DNA of 64,000 nucleotides, from positions 310,001 to 374,000 of the forward strand of contig NZ_FRXO01000003.1 of assembly GCF_900148505.1 (NCBI RefSeq), given 5' to 3'. The DNA comes from Pseudoxanthobacter soli DSM 19599 (lineage in GTDB: Bacteria; Pseudomonadota; Alphaproteobacteria; Rhizobiales; Segnochrobactraceae). A program made the translations under genes and the position numbers. The notes beneath the pieces were generated by a model. The model was given only the letters and a program-made list of their open reading frames with translations, did not search any database and was not told the origin of the DNA. Of this stretch, positions 36,869-45,974 are shown one piece after another. The stretch's first letter is position 1. Each line of letters starts with the position of its first letter.

Positions 36869-38296
36869 TTACTTCGCCGCCTTGGCGACGGCCTGCCCGG
36901 CATCGGCGGGAAGCTTCAGGCTGTCGGCGATGCTGGAAAGCGACACCAGCGCGACCACCACGAAGGCGATGTGGAACGGCAGCCCGCCGCTTCCCGCCGC
37001 GGCGGGACCGGTGAGCGCCTCGCCGAGCCGCCACGCGACCGCCCCGAGCGCGACGCCGAGGCCCATGGCGAGCTGGAACGAGGTCGAGAACAGCGTGTTG
37101 GCGGCGCTCATTGCCGGGCGGGGAATGTCGGCGAAGGCGATGGTGTTGAATGCGGTGAACTGCATCGATCGCGACATGCCGCTGACGAACAGCACGGCCC
37201 ACGTCACCGGCAGCGGCACCGCCGGCGAGAGGAAGGCGCAGGCGCCGATGGCGGCGGCATTGATGAGGCCGTTGACGATCAGCACCGGGCGGAAGCCGAA
37301 GCGGCGCAGCACCGGCGTGGTCAGGGGCTTGATGAGGAGGTTGCCGGCGAACACCGCCATCAGCATCAGGCCGGCCTCGAACGCGTCGTAGCCGTAGCCG
37401 ATCTGGAACATCAGCGGCAGCAGGAACGGCACCGCGCTCACGCCCATGCGGAACAGCGAACCGCCCCAGATGGTGACGGCGAAGGTCTGCACCCTGAGGC
37501 TCGACAGCTCGATCATCGGCTCCTTGGTCCGCGTCAGATGGCGGACGGCCGCGATCATCAGCCCGGCCCCGAGGACGGCCGAGATCGCGACCTTTTCCCA
37601 GGCGATCACCGGCTGGCCCATCGCATCGGCGGCATAGAGCAGGCAGAATAGGGATCCGCCGCCGAGAACGAAGCCCGGCCAGTCGAACGGCTGCGCGCCC
37701 TCGCCCCGGGTGTCCGGCACTAGCGCCCAGGCGAGCCCGAAGGCGAGGATCCCGAGCGGCAGGTTGAGATAGAAGATCCAGCGCCAGTCGACCGTATCGG
37801 CGATCAGGCCGCCGAGCGGAGGCCCCAGCACCGGCGCCACCAACGCCGGCCATGTGAGGGCGGCGATGGCGCCGATCAGCTTTTCCTTGGGCGTGACGCG
37901 CAGCACCACGAGCCGCCCGACGGGCACCATCATCGCCCCGCCGATGCCCTGGAGGATGCGCATCGCCACGAATTCCGGCAGCGTGCGCGCAAGTCCGCAG
38001 AACAGCGAGGCGATGGTGAAGACCGCAATGGCGAGTGCGAACACCTTGCGGGCGCCGAAGCGATCGGCCACCCAGCCGCTGACCGGGATGAACACGCCGA
38101 GCGTCAGCATGTAGGCGCTGATGCCGGTGTTGAGGTCGACGGGCGCGACGGCGAAGCTCTTCGCCATCTGCGGCACCGCGGGGGCGATCACCGTGGCGTC
38201 GAGATTCTCCATGAAGAACGTGCCCGCGACGAGCAGCGCCACGACGAGGCCGGATTTCGCGCCGCCGGCCTGTTTCTCCATGGTCGCATTGGTCAC
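36869..38296 (-). CDS. MFS transporter, DHA2/EmrB-QacA type drug exporter
   Basis: 475 residues, about 13-14 hydrophobic helices. Early block [22 protein letters not shown] is typical of DHA2 (D-x-T-V-V-N-V-A-L-like), followed by [20 protein letters not shown] (motif A) and [17 protein letters not shown] (motif C region). GTG 38296 is chosen because AAGGTGA lies 5 nt upstream; ATG 38281, five codons inside, has no ribosome site. It probably exports a hydrophobic compound by proton antiport. Adjacent to the aldo-keto reductase gene. Confidence 0.93.
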   Translation of the reverse strand: MTNATMEKQAGGAKSGLVVALLVAGTFFMENLDATVIAPAVPQMAKSFAVAPVDLNTGISAYMLTLGVFIPVSGWVADRFGARKVFALAIAVFTIASLFCGLARTLPEFVAMRILQGIGGAMMVPVGRLVVLRVTPKEKLIGAIAALTWPALVAPVLGPPLGGLIADTVDWRWIFYLNLPLGILAFGLAWALVPDTRGEGAQPFDWPGFVLGGGSLFCLLYAADAMGQPVIAWEKVAISAVLGAGLMIAAVRHLTRTKEPMIELSSLRVQTFAVTIWGGSLFRMGVSAVPFLLPLMFQIGYGYDAFEAGLMLMAVFAGNLLIKPLTTPVLRRFGFRPVLIVNGLINAAAIGACAFLSPAVPLPVTWAVLFVSGMSRSMQFTAFNTIAFADIPRPAMSAANTLFSTSFQLAMGLGVALGAVAWRLGEALTGPAAAGSGGLPFHIAFVVVALVSLSSIADSLKLPADAGQAVAKAAK

Positions 38297-38696
38297 GGGA
38301 TCACCTTTCGCGCCCGCAAGCCGGCGCCGGGAACTGGGTTGCCGCCCATCGTCCCGCCGACTGCGGCGCGACAAAGGCGTTCGCTGCGAAGCCGGATCGC
38401 CAGGGCATGGGGGCGAACTTGGTAGGGCGAACCTGGTGGCCGCCCGGCTCCCCAAGGCTTTATCATCCTCCAAATCGACCATAAAGGCGTGCGGGCCGGC
38501 CTCGACGAGACCAACCTCCACGCCGTCCACCCGGCCGGTGCGCACGCCCCGCCGGGGACGGAGCAGCCCGCGCGGCGCCCGCATTGTCTTCGAAATGGGG
38601 GCGGACCGTCGCCGAACCGGCTTCTTCACGTCGGGCCTGTTTCGGGGCTTGAGTGCCCCGCCGCCCGGAGCGGCGGCTGGCCAGCAGGAGCACGAC
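38297..38696. other. 400-bp divergent intergenic region
   Basis: Between the MFS gene (minus) and the LLM oxidoreductase (plus). It contains a 14-bp-period direct repeat, GGGCGAACTTGGT (38411-38423) and GGGCGAACCTGGT (38425-38437), a candidate regulator site. No gene was recognised. Confidence 0.5.
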
Positions 38697-39731
38697 ATGG
38701 AAATCGGCGTCTACACGTTCGCCGACCTCAACGCGGACCCGGCGAACGGCGCCACCATTTCCGCCGGGGAACGGCTGCGCAACCTGATGGAAGAGATCGA
38801 GCTCGCCGATCAGGTCGGGCTCGACGTGTTCGGTCTCGGCGAGCACCACCGCGCGGATTATGCCGTCTCGGCGCCTGCGGTCGCCCTCGCCGCCGCCGCC
38901 TCGCGAACGCGGCGGATCAAGCTGGCGAGCGCCGTGACGGTGCTGAGTTCCGACGATCCGGTGCGGGTCTACCAGCAGTTCTCCACCCTCGACCTCATCT
39001 CGGGCGGGCGCGCCGAGATCATGGCCGGACGCGGCTCCTTCATCGAGTCCTTCCCGCTGTTCGGCTACGATCTCGACGACTACGACACGCTGTTCACCGA
39101 AAAGCTCGACCTCCTGATGCGGATCAACGCCCAGGAGCGGGTGACTTGGAAAGGCACCCACCGCCCGGCGATCGACGGTCTCGGCGTCTATCCCCGCGCG
39201 GAGCGGGCGATTCCGCTCTGGATCGCCGTGGGCGGCACGCCGCAATCGGTGGCGCGGGCCGGCAGCCTCGGCGTTCCGCTCGCCATCGCCATCATCGGCG
39301 GCGCGCCGGAACGCTTCAGGCCGCTCGTCGAGCTCTATCGCGAGGCCGGCCGGCGGGCGGGCATCGCGCCGGATGCCCTCAAGGTCGGCATCAATTCCCA
39401 CGGTTTCGTCGCCGACAGCTTCGAGGCGGCGGCGGACGCGTTTTTCCCCCCATACCTTTCCAGCATGGCCCGGCTCGGCCGGGAACGCGGCTGGCCGCCG
39501 ATGTCGCTCGATCAGGCGAAGGCCTCGGCCGGCCCGCGGAACCACCTCGTGTTCGGCAGCCCGCAGCAGGTGATCGATAAGATCCTGTTCGAGCACGACC
39601 TGTTCGGCCACGACCGCTTCCTGATGCAGATGTCGATCGGGGTGATGCCGCACAAGGCGGTGATGCGCTCGATCGAACTGCTGGGCACGGTGGTCGCCCC
39701 GGCGGTGCGGAAGGCGCTGGGCACGGCCTGA
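38697..39731 (+). CDS. LLM-class flavin-dependent oxidoreductase
   Basis: 344 residues, luciferase-like TIM barrel using FMN. Conserved blocks are [60 protein letters not shown] and [22 protein letters not shown]. The family includes alkanal, nitrilotriacetate and sulfonate monooxygenases and F420-like reductases; the substrate cannot be read. AGGAG lies about 8 nt before ATG 38697. Confidence 0.94.
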   Translation: MEIGVYTFADLNADPANGATISAGERLRNLMEEIELADQVGLDVFGLGEHHRADYAVSAPAVALAAAASRTRRIKLASAVTVLSSDDPVRVYQQFSTLDLISGGRAEIMAGRGSFIESFPLFGYDLDDYDTLFTEKLDLLMRINAQERVTWKGTHRPAIDGLGVYPRAERAIPLWIAVGGTPQSVARAGSLGVPLAIAIIGGAPERFRPLVELYREAGRRAGIAPDALKVGINSHGFVADSFEAAADAFFPPYLSSMARLGRERGWPPMSLDQAKASAGPRNHLVFGSPQQVIDKILFEHDLFGHDRFLMQMSIGVMPHKAVMRSIELLGTVVAPAVRKALGTA

Positions 39732-39866
39732 GCGGTCGCAGGCCCGGGCGACCGGAACCGATTTTCCATCCGGACCCTTTCCGGATAGAAGACCCGGCAG
39801 GCTCATCGGGACAACCCGCGCGGCCCGGCACCGTCGCCCGGGATCGCGCGCTCACGAACGGCGGAC

Positions 39867-41111
39867 ATGAACGACGATTTCGATATCGCCATCGTCGGGG
39901 CCGGCGCGGCCGGCGTGGGCGCGGCGCGGCGGCTTTCGGCAAGCGGGCTCTCGGTGCTGGTGCTGGAGGCGCTGCCGCGGGCCGGCGGTCGCGCCTGGAC
40001 GCGCGAAGCGGCCGGCCTGCCGCTCGATCTCGGCTGCGGCTGGCTGCATTCCGCCGGCCGCAATCCCTGGACGCGCCTCGCCGAACAGGCCGGCTTCGCC
40101 GTCGACCGCCGAACGCCGGCCTGGGGCACGCAATATCGCGATCTCGGCTTTGCCACAGCGGACCGCGAAGCCGCGCGCGCCGAACTTTCGCGCTGGAGCG
40201 AGCGGCTCGCATCAAACCCGCCCGCGAGCGACCGAGCCGCCGACGCCCTCGAACCCGGTGCCCGCTGGACCCCCTATCTGCAGGCGATCAGCGGCTTTCT
40301 CAGCGGCGACGAACTCGAACGGGTGTCGGCGAGGGACTATGCCGCCTATGACGAGGCGTCGACCACCGACAACTGGCGCGTTCCGGCCGGCTACGGCACG
40401 CTCGTGACGTCGAGCCTGCCGGCATCCGTGGCGCTGCGGCTCGGCACGCCCGTCGACGCCATCGTCCTCGATCAACGGCGCGTCGTGCTGCGGACGGCCG
40501 CCGACACCGTGCGCGCCCGCGCGGCGATTCTCACGGTCCCGACCGGTGTGCTGGCGTCCGGCGCCATCGCGCTTCCCGCCGCGCTCGATCCATGGCGGCA
40601 GGCCGCGACGCGGCTTCCTCTCGGCAACGACGAAAAGCTCTTCCTCGAAATCGTCGACGGCGATGGCCCGTTCGCGCCCGAAAGCCATGTCATCGGCGAT
40701 CCGCACGATCCCGCGACCGGCGCCTATTATATCCGCCCGTTCGGCTGGCCGGTGATCGAGTGCTTCCTCGGCGGCGCCGGCGCACGCGCGGCCTCGGCCG
40801 ACGGTGCCGACGCCGCCTTCGCCCGCGCCATCGAGCAGATCGTGCGGCTGTTCGGCGCGCAGGCCCGCCGGCACCTCAAGCCGCTGATCGGCTCGGACTG
40901 GACGGGAACCCCGACCATCGGCGGCGCCTACAGCCATGCCCTGCCGGGCTTCGCCGATGCCCGGCTCGACCTCGCCCGCCCGTTCGACGGTCGGCTGTTC
41001 TTTGCCGGCGAAGCAACGCACCCGAGCGACTTCTCGACCGCCCACGGCGCCCTGCTGAGCGGCATCCGCGCGGCCGAGGAAGCGATCGCCGCGCTCGCCT
41101 CGCCCGTCTGA
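39867..41111 (+). CDS. flavin amine oxidase-like FAD oxidoreductase
   Basis: 414 residues. N-terminal Rossmann fold IAIVGAGAAGVGAARRLSASGLSVLVLEA with the GG motif RAGGRAWT; the C-terminal FAD motif is GRLFFAGEATHPSDFSTAHGALLSGIRAAEEA, typical of flavin monoamine or polyamine oxidases. It could oxidise an amine to an aldehyde. A complete polyamine-type importer and aldehyde dehydrogenase lie 2.3-10 kb downstream on the same strand, so a shared pathway is possible but unproven. No strong ribosome site precedes the start. Confidence 0.9.
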   Translation: MNDDFDIAIVGAGAAGVGAARRLSASGLSVLVLEALPRAGGRAWTREAAGLPLDLGCGWLHSAGRNPWTRLAEQAGFAVDRRTPAWGTQYRDLGFATADREAARAELSRWSERLASNPPASDRAADALEPGARWTPYLQAISGFLSGDELERVSARDYAAYDEASTTDNWRVPAGYGTLVTSSLPASVALRLGTPVDAIVLDQRRVVLRTAADTVRARAAILTVPTGVLASGAIALPAALDPWRQAATRLPLGNDEKLFLEIVDGDGPFAPESHVIGDPHDPATGAYYIRPFGWPVIECFLGGAGARAASADGADAAFARAIEQIVRLFGAQARRHLKPLIGSDWTGTPTIGGAYSHALPGFADARLDLARPFDGRLFFAGEATHPSDFSTAHGALLSGIRAAEEAIAALASPV

Positions 41112-41151
41112 CCGCGGACATCCACTCGCCGCGCGGTCGTGAACGCGGGCC

Positions 41152-42033
41152 TCACGCCCCGCCGCCACCGGCTGCCACGCCGTCGAGAACGGCCATCGTC
41201 TCGTCGGAGAGCGCCAGGTCCGCCGCCGCCAGATTTTCGCGCAGATGCGCGACGGACGACGTGCCCGGGATCAGCAGGATGTTGGCGGAGCGGCGCAGCA
41301 GCCACGCCAGCGCGACCTGCATCGGCGTGGCACCGAGGCCCCGGGCGACGTCGGACAGGAGCGAGGACTGCAGCGGCGAGAACCCGCCGAGCGGGAAGAA
41401 CGGGACATAGGCGATGCCGTCCCGGGCAAGGGTGTCGATCAGGCCGTCGTCCGCCCGGTGCGCCAGATTGTAGGCGTTCTGCACGCAGACGATGTCGCAG
41501 ATGCGGCGGCCTTCTGCGATCTGCGCCGCAGTGGCGTTGCTGAGGCCGATGTGGCGGATGAGCCCGCGCCGCTGCAGATCCGCGAGCACCGACAGCGGCG
41601 CCTCGATCGAGCCTTCCGCGGGGCCGTGGACATCGAACATGATCCTGAGATTGACGACGTCGAGCACGTCGCGCCCGAGATTGCGCAGATTGTCGTGCAC
41701 CGCCGCCGTCAGGTCTTCCGGTGAAAAGGCGGGATCCCACGAGCCCTCGGACCCGCGCCGCGCGCCGACCTTGGTGACGATGACGAGATCGTCCGGATAG
41801 GGCGCCAGCGCGTCCCGGATCAGCCGGTTGGTGACGTGAGGGCCGTAGAAGTCGCTGGTGTCGATGTGATTCACCCCCAGCGCCACCGCCTCGCGCAGCA
41901 CCGCGAGCGCGGCGTCGTGATCCTTCGGCGGACCGAACACGCCGGGTCCCGCCAGCTGCATGGCGCCATAGCCGAGCCGCCTCACAGTGCGGTCGCCGAG
42001 GATGAACGTGCCGGCATCGTCGATCGTGGTCAT
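41152..42033 (-). CDS. aldo/keto reductase (atypical active site)
   Basis: 293 residues. Asp/Tyr block GVNHIDTSDFYGPHVTN and Lys in IVTKVGARRG are present. The usual catalytic His strand reads DVVNLRIMFD, so Arg stands where many members have His, as in the bacterial subgroup with VVNLR. Cofactor end is ILLIPGTSSVAHLRENL. The start at 42033 has GGGAGAG 5 nt upstream. It is divergent from a LysR gene across 92 bp, suggesting it is the LysR target. Confidence 0.94.
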   Translation of the reverse strand: MTTIDDAGTFILGDRTVRRLGYGAMQLAGPGVFGPPKDHDAALAVLREAVALGVNHIDTSDFYGPHVTNRLIRDALAPYPDDLVIVTKVGARRGSEGSWDPAFSPEDLTAAVHDNLRNLGRDVLDVVNLRIMFDVHGPAEGSIEAPLSVLADLQRRGLIRHIGLSNATAAQIAEGRRICDIVCVQNAYNLAHRADDGLIDTLARDGIAYVPFFPLGGFSPLQSSLLSDVARGLGATPMQVALAWLLRRSANILLIPGTSSVAHLRENLAAADLALSDETMAVLDGVAAGGGGA

Positions 42034-42096
42034 GTCGCTCTCCCTGATGATGACGGGGAGATAGGCCTTGCCGCGCCGTGCGATAATTCCACATGG

Positions 42097-42115
42097 TCCG
42101 AACGAGCCGTTCGGA
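42097..42115. promoter_or_regulatory. near-perfect palindrome, candidate LysR operator
   Basis: TCCGAACG-AGC-CGTTCGGA: 8-bp exact arms with a 3-bp centre, ending 10 bp before the LysR start codon, in the 92-bp divergent region shared with the aldo-keto reductase. Confidence 0.65.
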
Positions 42116-42125
42116 AGGGCGAACA

Positions 42126-43022
42126 ATGAAGATCGATCTCGGCGACCTCAACGCCTTCGTGACCGTCGCCCGCGCGCGAGGCTTTCGCGACGGCGCCCGG
42201 CTCAGCGGCGCCAGCGCGTCGGGCCTGAGCGAGGCGGTCAGCCGGCTTGAGGCGCAGCTCGGCGTTCGCCTGTTCAACCGCACCACCCGCAGCGTGGTGC
42301 CGACCGAGGCCGGCGAACGCCTGCTCGACCGGCTCGGTCCGGCCCTGAGCGAGGTCGAGACGGCGCTCGATGTCGTCAACGGCTTCCGCGACCGGCCGAT
42401 GGGAACGCTCAGGCTGAACGTGCCGGTCAGCGCCGTCCGGCTTGCGCTGCCGGCCATCGTGCCGCCCTTTCTCGCCGCGTACCCGGATATCCGGCTTGAG
42501 ATCGTCGCCGACGACAATTTCGTCGACGTGCTCGCCGCGGGATGCGATGCCGGCATCCGCTACGACGAGCGGCTGGAACAGGACATGATCGCCGTGCCGA
42601 TCGGCCCGCGGGTGCAGCGCATGGCGGCCGCGGCCGCACCAGCCTATCTCGACCGCCACGGCCGGCCCGGGCATCCGCGCGATCTGCTGGGTCACGCCTG
42701 CCTGCGCGGCCGCTTTCTCTCCGGCGCGATGCCGGCCTGGGAGTTCGAGCGCGACGGTGAGGTGGTGGTGGTCGAGCCGACCGGGCCGCTGCTCGTGAGC
42801 CTCGGCACCGCCGTCGACCTCGCGGTCGATGCGGCGATCGCCGGAACGGGCATCATCTTCCTGTTCGAGGACTGGCTGCGGCCACATCTCGACAGCGGCG
42901 TGCTGGAACCCGTGCTGGAGCCCTGGTGGCAGAGCTTCTCCGGACCGTTCCTCTACTATCCCGGCCGGCGTCTTGTCCCGGCACCGCTGCGGGCCTTCAT
43001 CGACTTCATCCGCAGCACTTAG
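42126..43022 (+). CDS. LysR family transcriptional regulator
   Basis: 298 residues, normal LysR length. Winged helix DLNAFVTVARARGFRDGARLSGASASGLSEAVSRLEAQLGVRLFNRTTRSV (6-57), linker helix, and substrate-binding domain from about residue 90. GGAAGGG precedes ATG 42126; a longer in-frame form from 42093 would overlap the operator. Divergent from the aldo-keto reductase, which it probably controls. The stop codon TAG is formed by the first bases of a repeat module 2 copy. Confidence 0.95.
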   Translation: MKIDLGDLNAFVTVARARGFRDGARLSGASASGLSEAVSRLEAQLGVRLFNRTTRSVVPTEAGERLLDRLGPALSEVETALDVVNGFRDRPMGTLRLNVPVSAVRLALPAIVPPFLAAYPDIRLEIVADDNFVDVLAAGCDAGIRYDERLEQDMIAVPIGPRVQRMAAAAAPAYLDRHGRPGHPRDLLGHACLRGRFLSGAMPAWEFERDGEVVVVEPTGPLLVSLGTAVDLAVDAAIAGTGIIFLFEDWLRPHLDSGVLEPVLEPWWQSFSGPFLYYPGRRLVPAPLRAFIDFIRST

Positions 43023-43060
43023 AGCGATTTCCGACCGGATGGACTCGTCCGGCGAAGAGA
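43020..43060 (+). repeat. intergenic repeat module 2 alone, copy E
   Basis: TAGAGCGATTTCCGACCGG followed by ATGGACTCGTCCGGCGAAG matches module 2 of the composite repeat without module 1. The stop codon of the LysR gene (43020-43022) is the TAG of this element. Confidence 0.75.
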
Positions 43061-43303
43061 AAGTCCCCCTCCCGCACCCCTTCAAGAGTATCCGAAGGCG
43101 ATTTCAGCGCCTCCGCAGAGGACGCGGCGACGGCAGCGGAGGCCCCACCGCAGGCTGCACAGGCGTCGCTGGAGGCCGATAGCGGAGCCTCACCCCGCAC
43201 ATCTGCGGCCACAATCGATGTGAAATGCGCAGATCAGCATCAATTCGATGCGACTATGCGCACATCCCTCCTCAAATCCCGCCTTTCTTCTCGTCTCGCG
43301 ACA

Positions 43304-43317
43304 TTTGCAATTGCAAA
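43304..43317. promoter_or_regulatory. 14-bp perfect palindrome
   Basis: TTTGCAATTGCAAA is exactly self-complementary and is flanked by GACA and GTC. It lies 13 bp upstream of the -24/-12 promoter candidate and 77 bp before the PAS gene start. It is a candidate site for the operon's own TyrR-like regulator. Confidence 0.65.
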
Positions 43318-43329
43318 GTCCCGATCGCG

Positions 43330-43345
43330 TGGCTGGATTGATGCA
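43330..43345 (+). promoter_or_regulatory. sigma54-type (-24/-12) promoter candidate
   Basis: TGGCTGGATTGATGCA matches the TGGCAC-N5-TTGCA consensus at TGGC, at the G at position 7 and at TGCA, with exact 16-nt length and GG/GC spacing. The expected start is near 43357, 37 nt before the PAS gene. Confidence 0.5.
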
Positions 43346-43393
43346 GTTTTGCGGAACTCCGCTGCGTGCGTTTTCAGGCAGCGGGGATGGAAG

Positions 43394-44560
43394 ATGACGA
43401 GACCGGCCGTGATGCGAACCGCTTTCGGGACCTTGTTGATCGACTGGATAGACCGCGAGGGGCGGCTGACGGCTGTCAGCGACTACGAGCTGCGCCTGCT
43501 CGGCATCGAGGCTGACGGCATCCGGACCGTTCCGCTGGAGCGGATTTATGCCAGCGAGTCGGCCCGGCTCATCCGGGCGATCGCCACGGGGGAGGAGACG
43601 GCGGTCGAAGCCTTCACGGTGTGGATCAACGCTCACGCCTACAGCGAAGTGCCGATGCTGGCGACAATCGTGCCGGATGGCGAGCGAGGCATCGCCGTCG
43701 TCAAGCAGGTGCTCTCGTCCACGGTACTCGGCATCGGCCCGGAACTGATCGAACGGGTCGAGATCCTCTCGCAGATGATCGGGGCCGCGACCGAAGCCTG
43801 CTGGTGCATCGAGTTCCTCGAACCGGTCGACATCTCGCTCGCCGAGGAGGAGATCGTCGACCGGGTCTTTTCCAACGAGAGCCGCTGGCGGGCCTGCAAC
43901 GAAGCCATGGCGCGGCTCTATCGCGTGCCGGAAGGGCTCGACTTCAATACCCAGCCCGTAGCCCGCTACTTCCCGGACACGGACATCAACCGACAGATGA
44001 TCCGCGAACTCGTGCGCTCGAACTACCGGCTCGACCAGGCGGCGGCCGTGGACCGGCGGCACGACGGCAGCGAGATGATGGTGGAGAACGATTTCCGCGC
44101 CGCCATCAAGGACGGGCTCCTCATCAGGCTCTGGGGCACCACGCGCGATATCGGTCCCTACACGCGGCGTGTGCAGCAGCTTTCCGATCGCGCGGATACG
44201 ATGCGGGATATTCTGAGCGCCACGCCGGACCCGATCCTCGTCATGTCGGAGGAAGGCGTCGTTCTCGCCGCCAATCCGGCGGCCGAGATCGCCTGGGGCC
44301 GGCGGGCCGAACAGATTCTCGGCCGGCCGCTCCAGCAGTTCGTGGAGACGCGCGGCGCCCCAGAGAAGCTGAAGCACGCCGCGCTCGACGACGAGGACGG
44401 CGGCGAACTCGACCTCGTGGTCATCGCCGCGGACGACAGCCGCGACAGCTGGCGCTTCCGCTCCGCGCCCATCGCGGGAGAGATCAGCCGCTATGTTCTG
44501 ACGGCCCGCCGCAAGGCCAGACGGCGCACGCGCCGCCTCGTCGAGGAGGCGGTGTCATGA
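43394..44560 (+). CDS. multi-PAS sensory protein without output domain
   Basis: 388 residues, cytoplasmic, no transmembrane helix. The N-terminal third (FGTLLIDWIDREGRLTAVSDYELRLLGI) and middle look like divergent PAS folds. The best PAS is near the C-terminus: DILSATPDPILVMSEEGVVLAANPAAEIAWGRRAEQILGRPL (about 270-325). There is no histidine kinase, GGDEF or HTH domain; the end is a basic stretch (ARRKARRRTRRLVEE). The stop overlaps the start of the AAA+ regulator by 4 bp (ATGA), so it is probably its sensory partner. A predicted sigma54-like promoter lies upstream. ATG 43394 has GGATGGA close upstream. Confidence 0.87.
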   Translation: MTRPAVMRTAFGTLLIDWIDREGRLTAVSDYELRLLGIEADGIRTVPLERIYASESARLIRAIATGEETAVEAFTVWINAHAYSEVPMLATIVPDGERGIAVVKQVLSSTVLGIGPELIERVEILSQMIGAATEACWCIEFLEPVDISLAEEEIVDRVFSNESRWRACNEAMARLYRVPEGLDFNTQPVARYFPDTDINRQMIRELVRSNYRLDQAAAVDRRHDGSEMMVENDFRAAIKDGLLIRLWGTTRDIGPYTRRVQQLSDRADTMRDILSATPDPILVMSEEGVVLAANPAAEIAWGRRAEQILGRPLQQFVETRGAPEKLKHAALDDEDGGELDLVVIAADDSRDSWRFRSAPIAGEISRYVLTARRKARRRTRRLVEEAVS

Positions 44561-45948
44561 AGTTCTATGCCAGCGACATCAACACGCTGTCCCACCGCCG
44601 GCTACGGCCCGGCTTCATCGACGATCCCCAGTTCGGCACCTTCCTCGATGCGCTTCCGGACGGCGCGGCCCTGATCGAGGCCGACGGGCGGATCAAGCTG
44701 GTGAACGGCAAGCTCGAGCTGCTGCTCAACCTCGCCCGCGGAGACCTCGTCGGCTCCGAACTCGCCAAGCACGCCAGGACCGCCGGTCCGGTCATCCAGA
44801 AGCTTTCGACGGCGCTGCAGCAGCTCAAGCGTGTCGAAATCTCCGGCACGCTGACCTCGCAGCGCAACGTGATCGCCACCCTCAGCATCCTGCGCACCGG
44901 CGATGGCGGGGCCTTCGGCGCGCTTCTCACCATGCGCGAGGCGAGCAGGCCGACGCGGGCCGAAGGCTCGGACAATTTTCGCTTCGAGACGGAAGCCGGC
45001 ATCGTCACGCGCACGAGCTTCGTGCGGACGGGGGCGATCGACAGGATCATCGCCCAGGCGGAGATCGCCCTGCAGCGCGGAGCGACGGTGCTGCTGACCG
45101 GCGAAACCGGCACCGGCAAGAGCGAGATCGCCCGCCTCATCGCAGGCGGCAACGACGGCGCCGCCTTCGTGCATGTGCGCTGCGGCCTGCTTGGAGATGC
45201 CCAGTTCGATGTCGAGATGTTCGGCATCGAACCCGGATCGGCGCTCGACACCTCCACGCGCGGAAAGCTCGGCTATGTCGAGGCGGCCGATGGCGGCACG
45301 CTGTTCCTCGATCAGGTCAGCGACCTCTCGCTCGCCGCCCAGGCGCGGCTGGTGGCCTTTCTGGAGAGCCAGACCTTCAGCCGCCTCGGTTCCGCCCAGC
45401 GGCGGCAGGTGCGCCTGCGCATCATCGCGGCCACCAACGAGACCCTCGCCGAGCGGGTCTCGGCCGGAACGTTCCGCAAGGATCTCTACTACCGGCTCGC
45501 CGTCATGCCGTTCGAGCTGCCGCCGCTGCGCGCGCAGCCGGAGCTGATCGATGCGCTGATCGACCAGCACCTGCGCAGCCTCAATCTCGGCCGCAAGCCG
45601 CAATTGCGGCTTTCCCCGGAGCTTTCCGCCGTGCTGCGCGCCCATCCCTATCCGGGCAACGTCCGCGAACTGACGAACGTTCTGGAGCGGATCGGGGCGA
45701 CGGCCGGCGAGGTGGCTCGCGTCGAGCATTTCAGCGCGCCCGAGCCGCTCGGCGGGCTGGGCGCACCGCCCGCGGCGGCCTCTGCCGGGCCGGACGACGC
45801 GCCCCGGAATTTCAAGGATCTGATCCAGGCTTTCGAAACCTGGGTTCTCGAGAAATCCATCGCAGAACATGGAAGCAAGAGAAGCGCCGCCAAGGCGCTC
45901 GGAATCGATATTGCCACGCTCGTGAGGAAGACGAGGCGGCAGAAATAA
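44557..45948 (+). CDS. atypical sigma54-activator-like AAA+ regulator (TyrR-like), GAFTGA and Walker B glutamate lost
   Basis: 463 residues. A PAS-like domain (about 25-125) has FLDALPDGAALIEADGRIKLVN. In the AAA+ domain Walker A is GETGTGKS (182-189). Where GAFTGA should lie (FGHEKGAFTGA) the sequence is FGIEPGSALDT, with GSALDT at 227-232. Walker B reads LFLDQ (249-253), Gln253 replacing the catalytic Glu. The arginine-finger region FRKDLYYRL (306-314) and sensor II HPYPGNVRELTNVLER are intact. The C-terminal Fis/TyrR-type HTH is EHGSKRSAAKALGIDIATLV. It should bind ATP and DNA but probably neither contacts sigma54 nor hydrolyses ATP normally. It is co-translated with the PAS protein and lies 26 bp upstream of the importer genes. 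Confidence 0.93.
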   Translation: MKFYASDINTLSHRRLRPGFIDDPQFGTFLDALPDGAALIEADGRIKLVNGKLELLLNLARGDLVGSELAKHARTAGPVIQKLSTALQQLKRVEISGTLTSQRNVIATLSILRTGDGGAFGALLTMREASRPTRAEGSDNFRFETEAGIVTRTSFVRTGAIDRIIAQAEIALQRGATVLLTGETGTGKSEIARLIAGGNDGAAFVHVRCGLLGDAQFDVEMFGIEPGSALDTSTRGKLGYVEAADGGTLFLDQVSDLSLAAQARLVAFLESQTFSRLGSAQRRQVRLRIIAATNETLAERVSAGTFRKDLYYRLAVMPFELPPLRAQPELIDALIDQHLRSLNLGRKPQLRLSPELSAVLRAHPYPGNVRELTNVLERIGATAGEVARVEHFSAPEPLGGLGAPPAAASAGPDDAPRNFKDLIQAFETWVLEKSIAEHGSKRSAAKALGIDIATLVRKTRRQK

Positions 45949-45974
45949 AGACCAACCAAGAAAGGGGAACGAGA

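Larger units (their letters stand above)
43023..43393. other. 371-bp upstream region of the PAS/AAA+/transport operon
   Basis: It holds the end of repeat copy E, then GC-rich sequence, then an AT-richer segment (43230-43350) with a 14-bp perfect palindrome and a sigma54-like promoter (separate entries). No gene. Confidence 0.6.

Noticed and set aside
39768-39786. ATCCGG/CCGGAT hairpin after the LLM gene as a terminator
   Set aside because: Only a 6-bp stem and no following T run.
44557-45948. Calling the AAA+ protein an ordinary sigma54 activator
   Set aside because: GAFTGA is replaced by GSALDT and the Walker B Glu by Gln, so the standard mechanism cannot be assumed.
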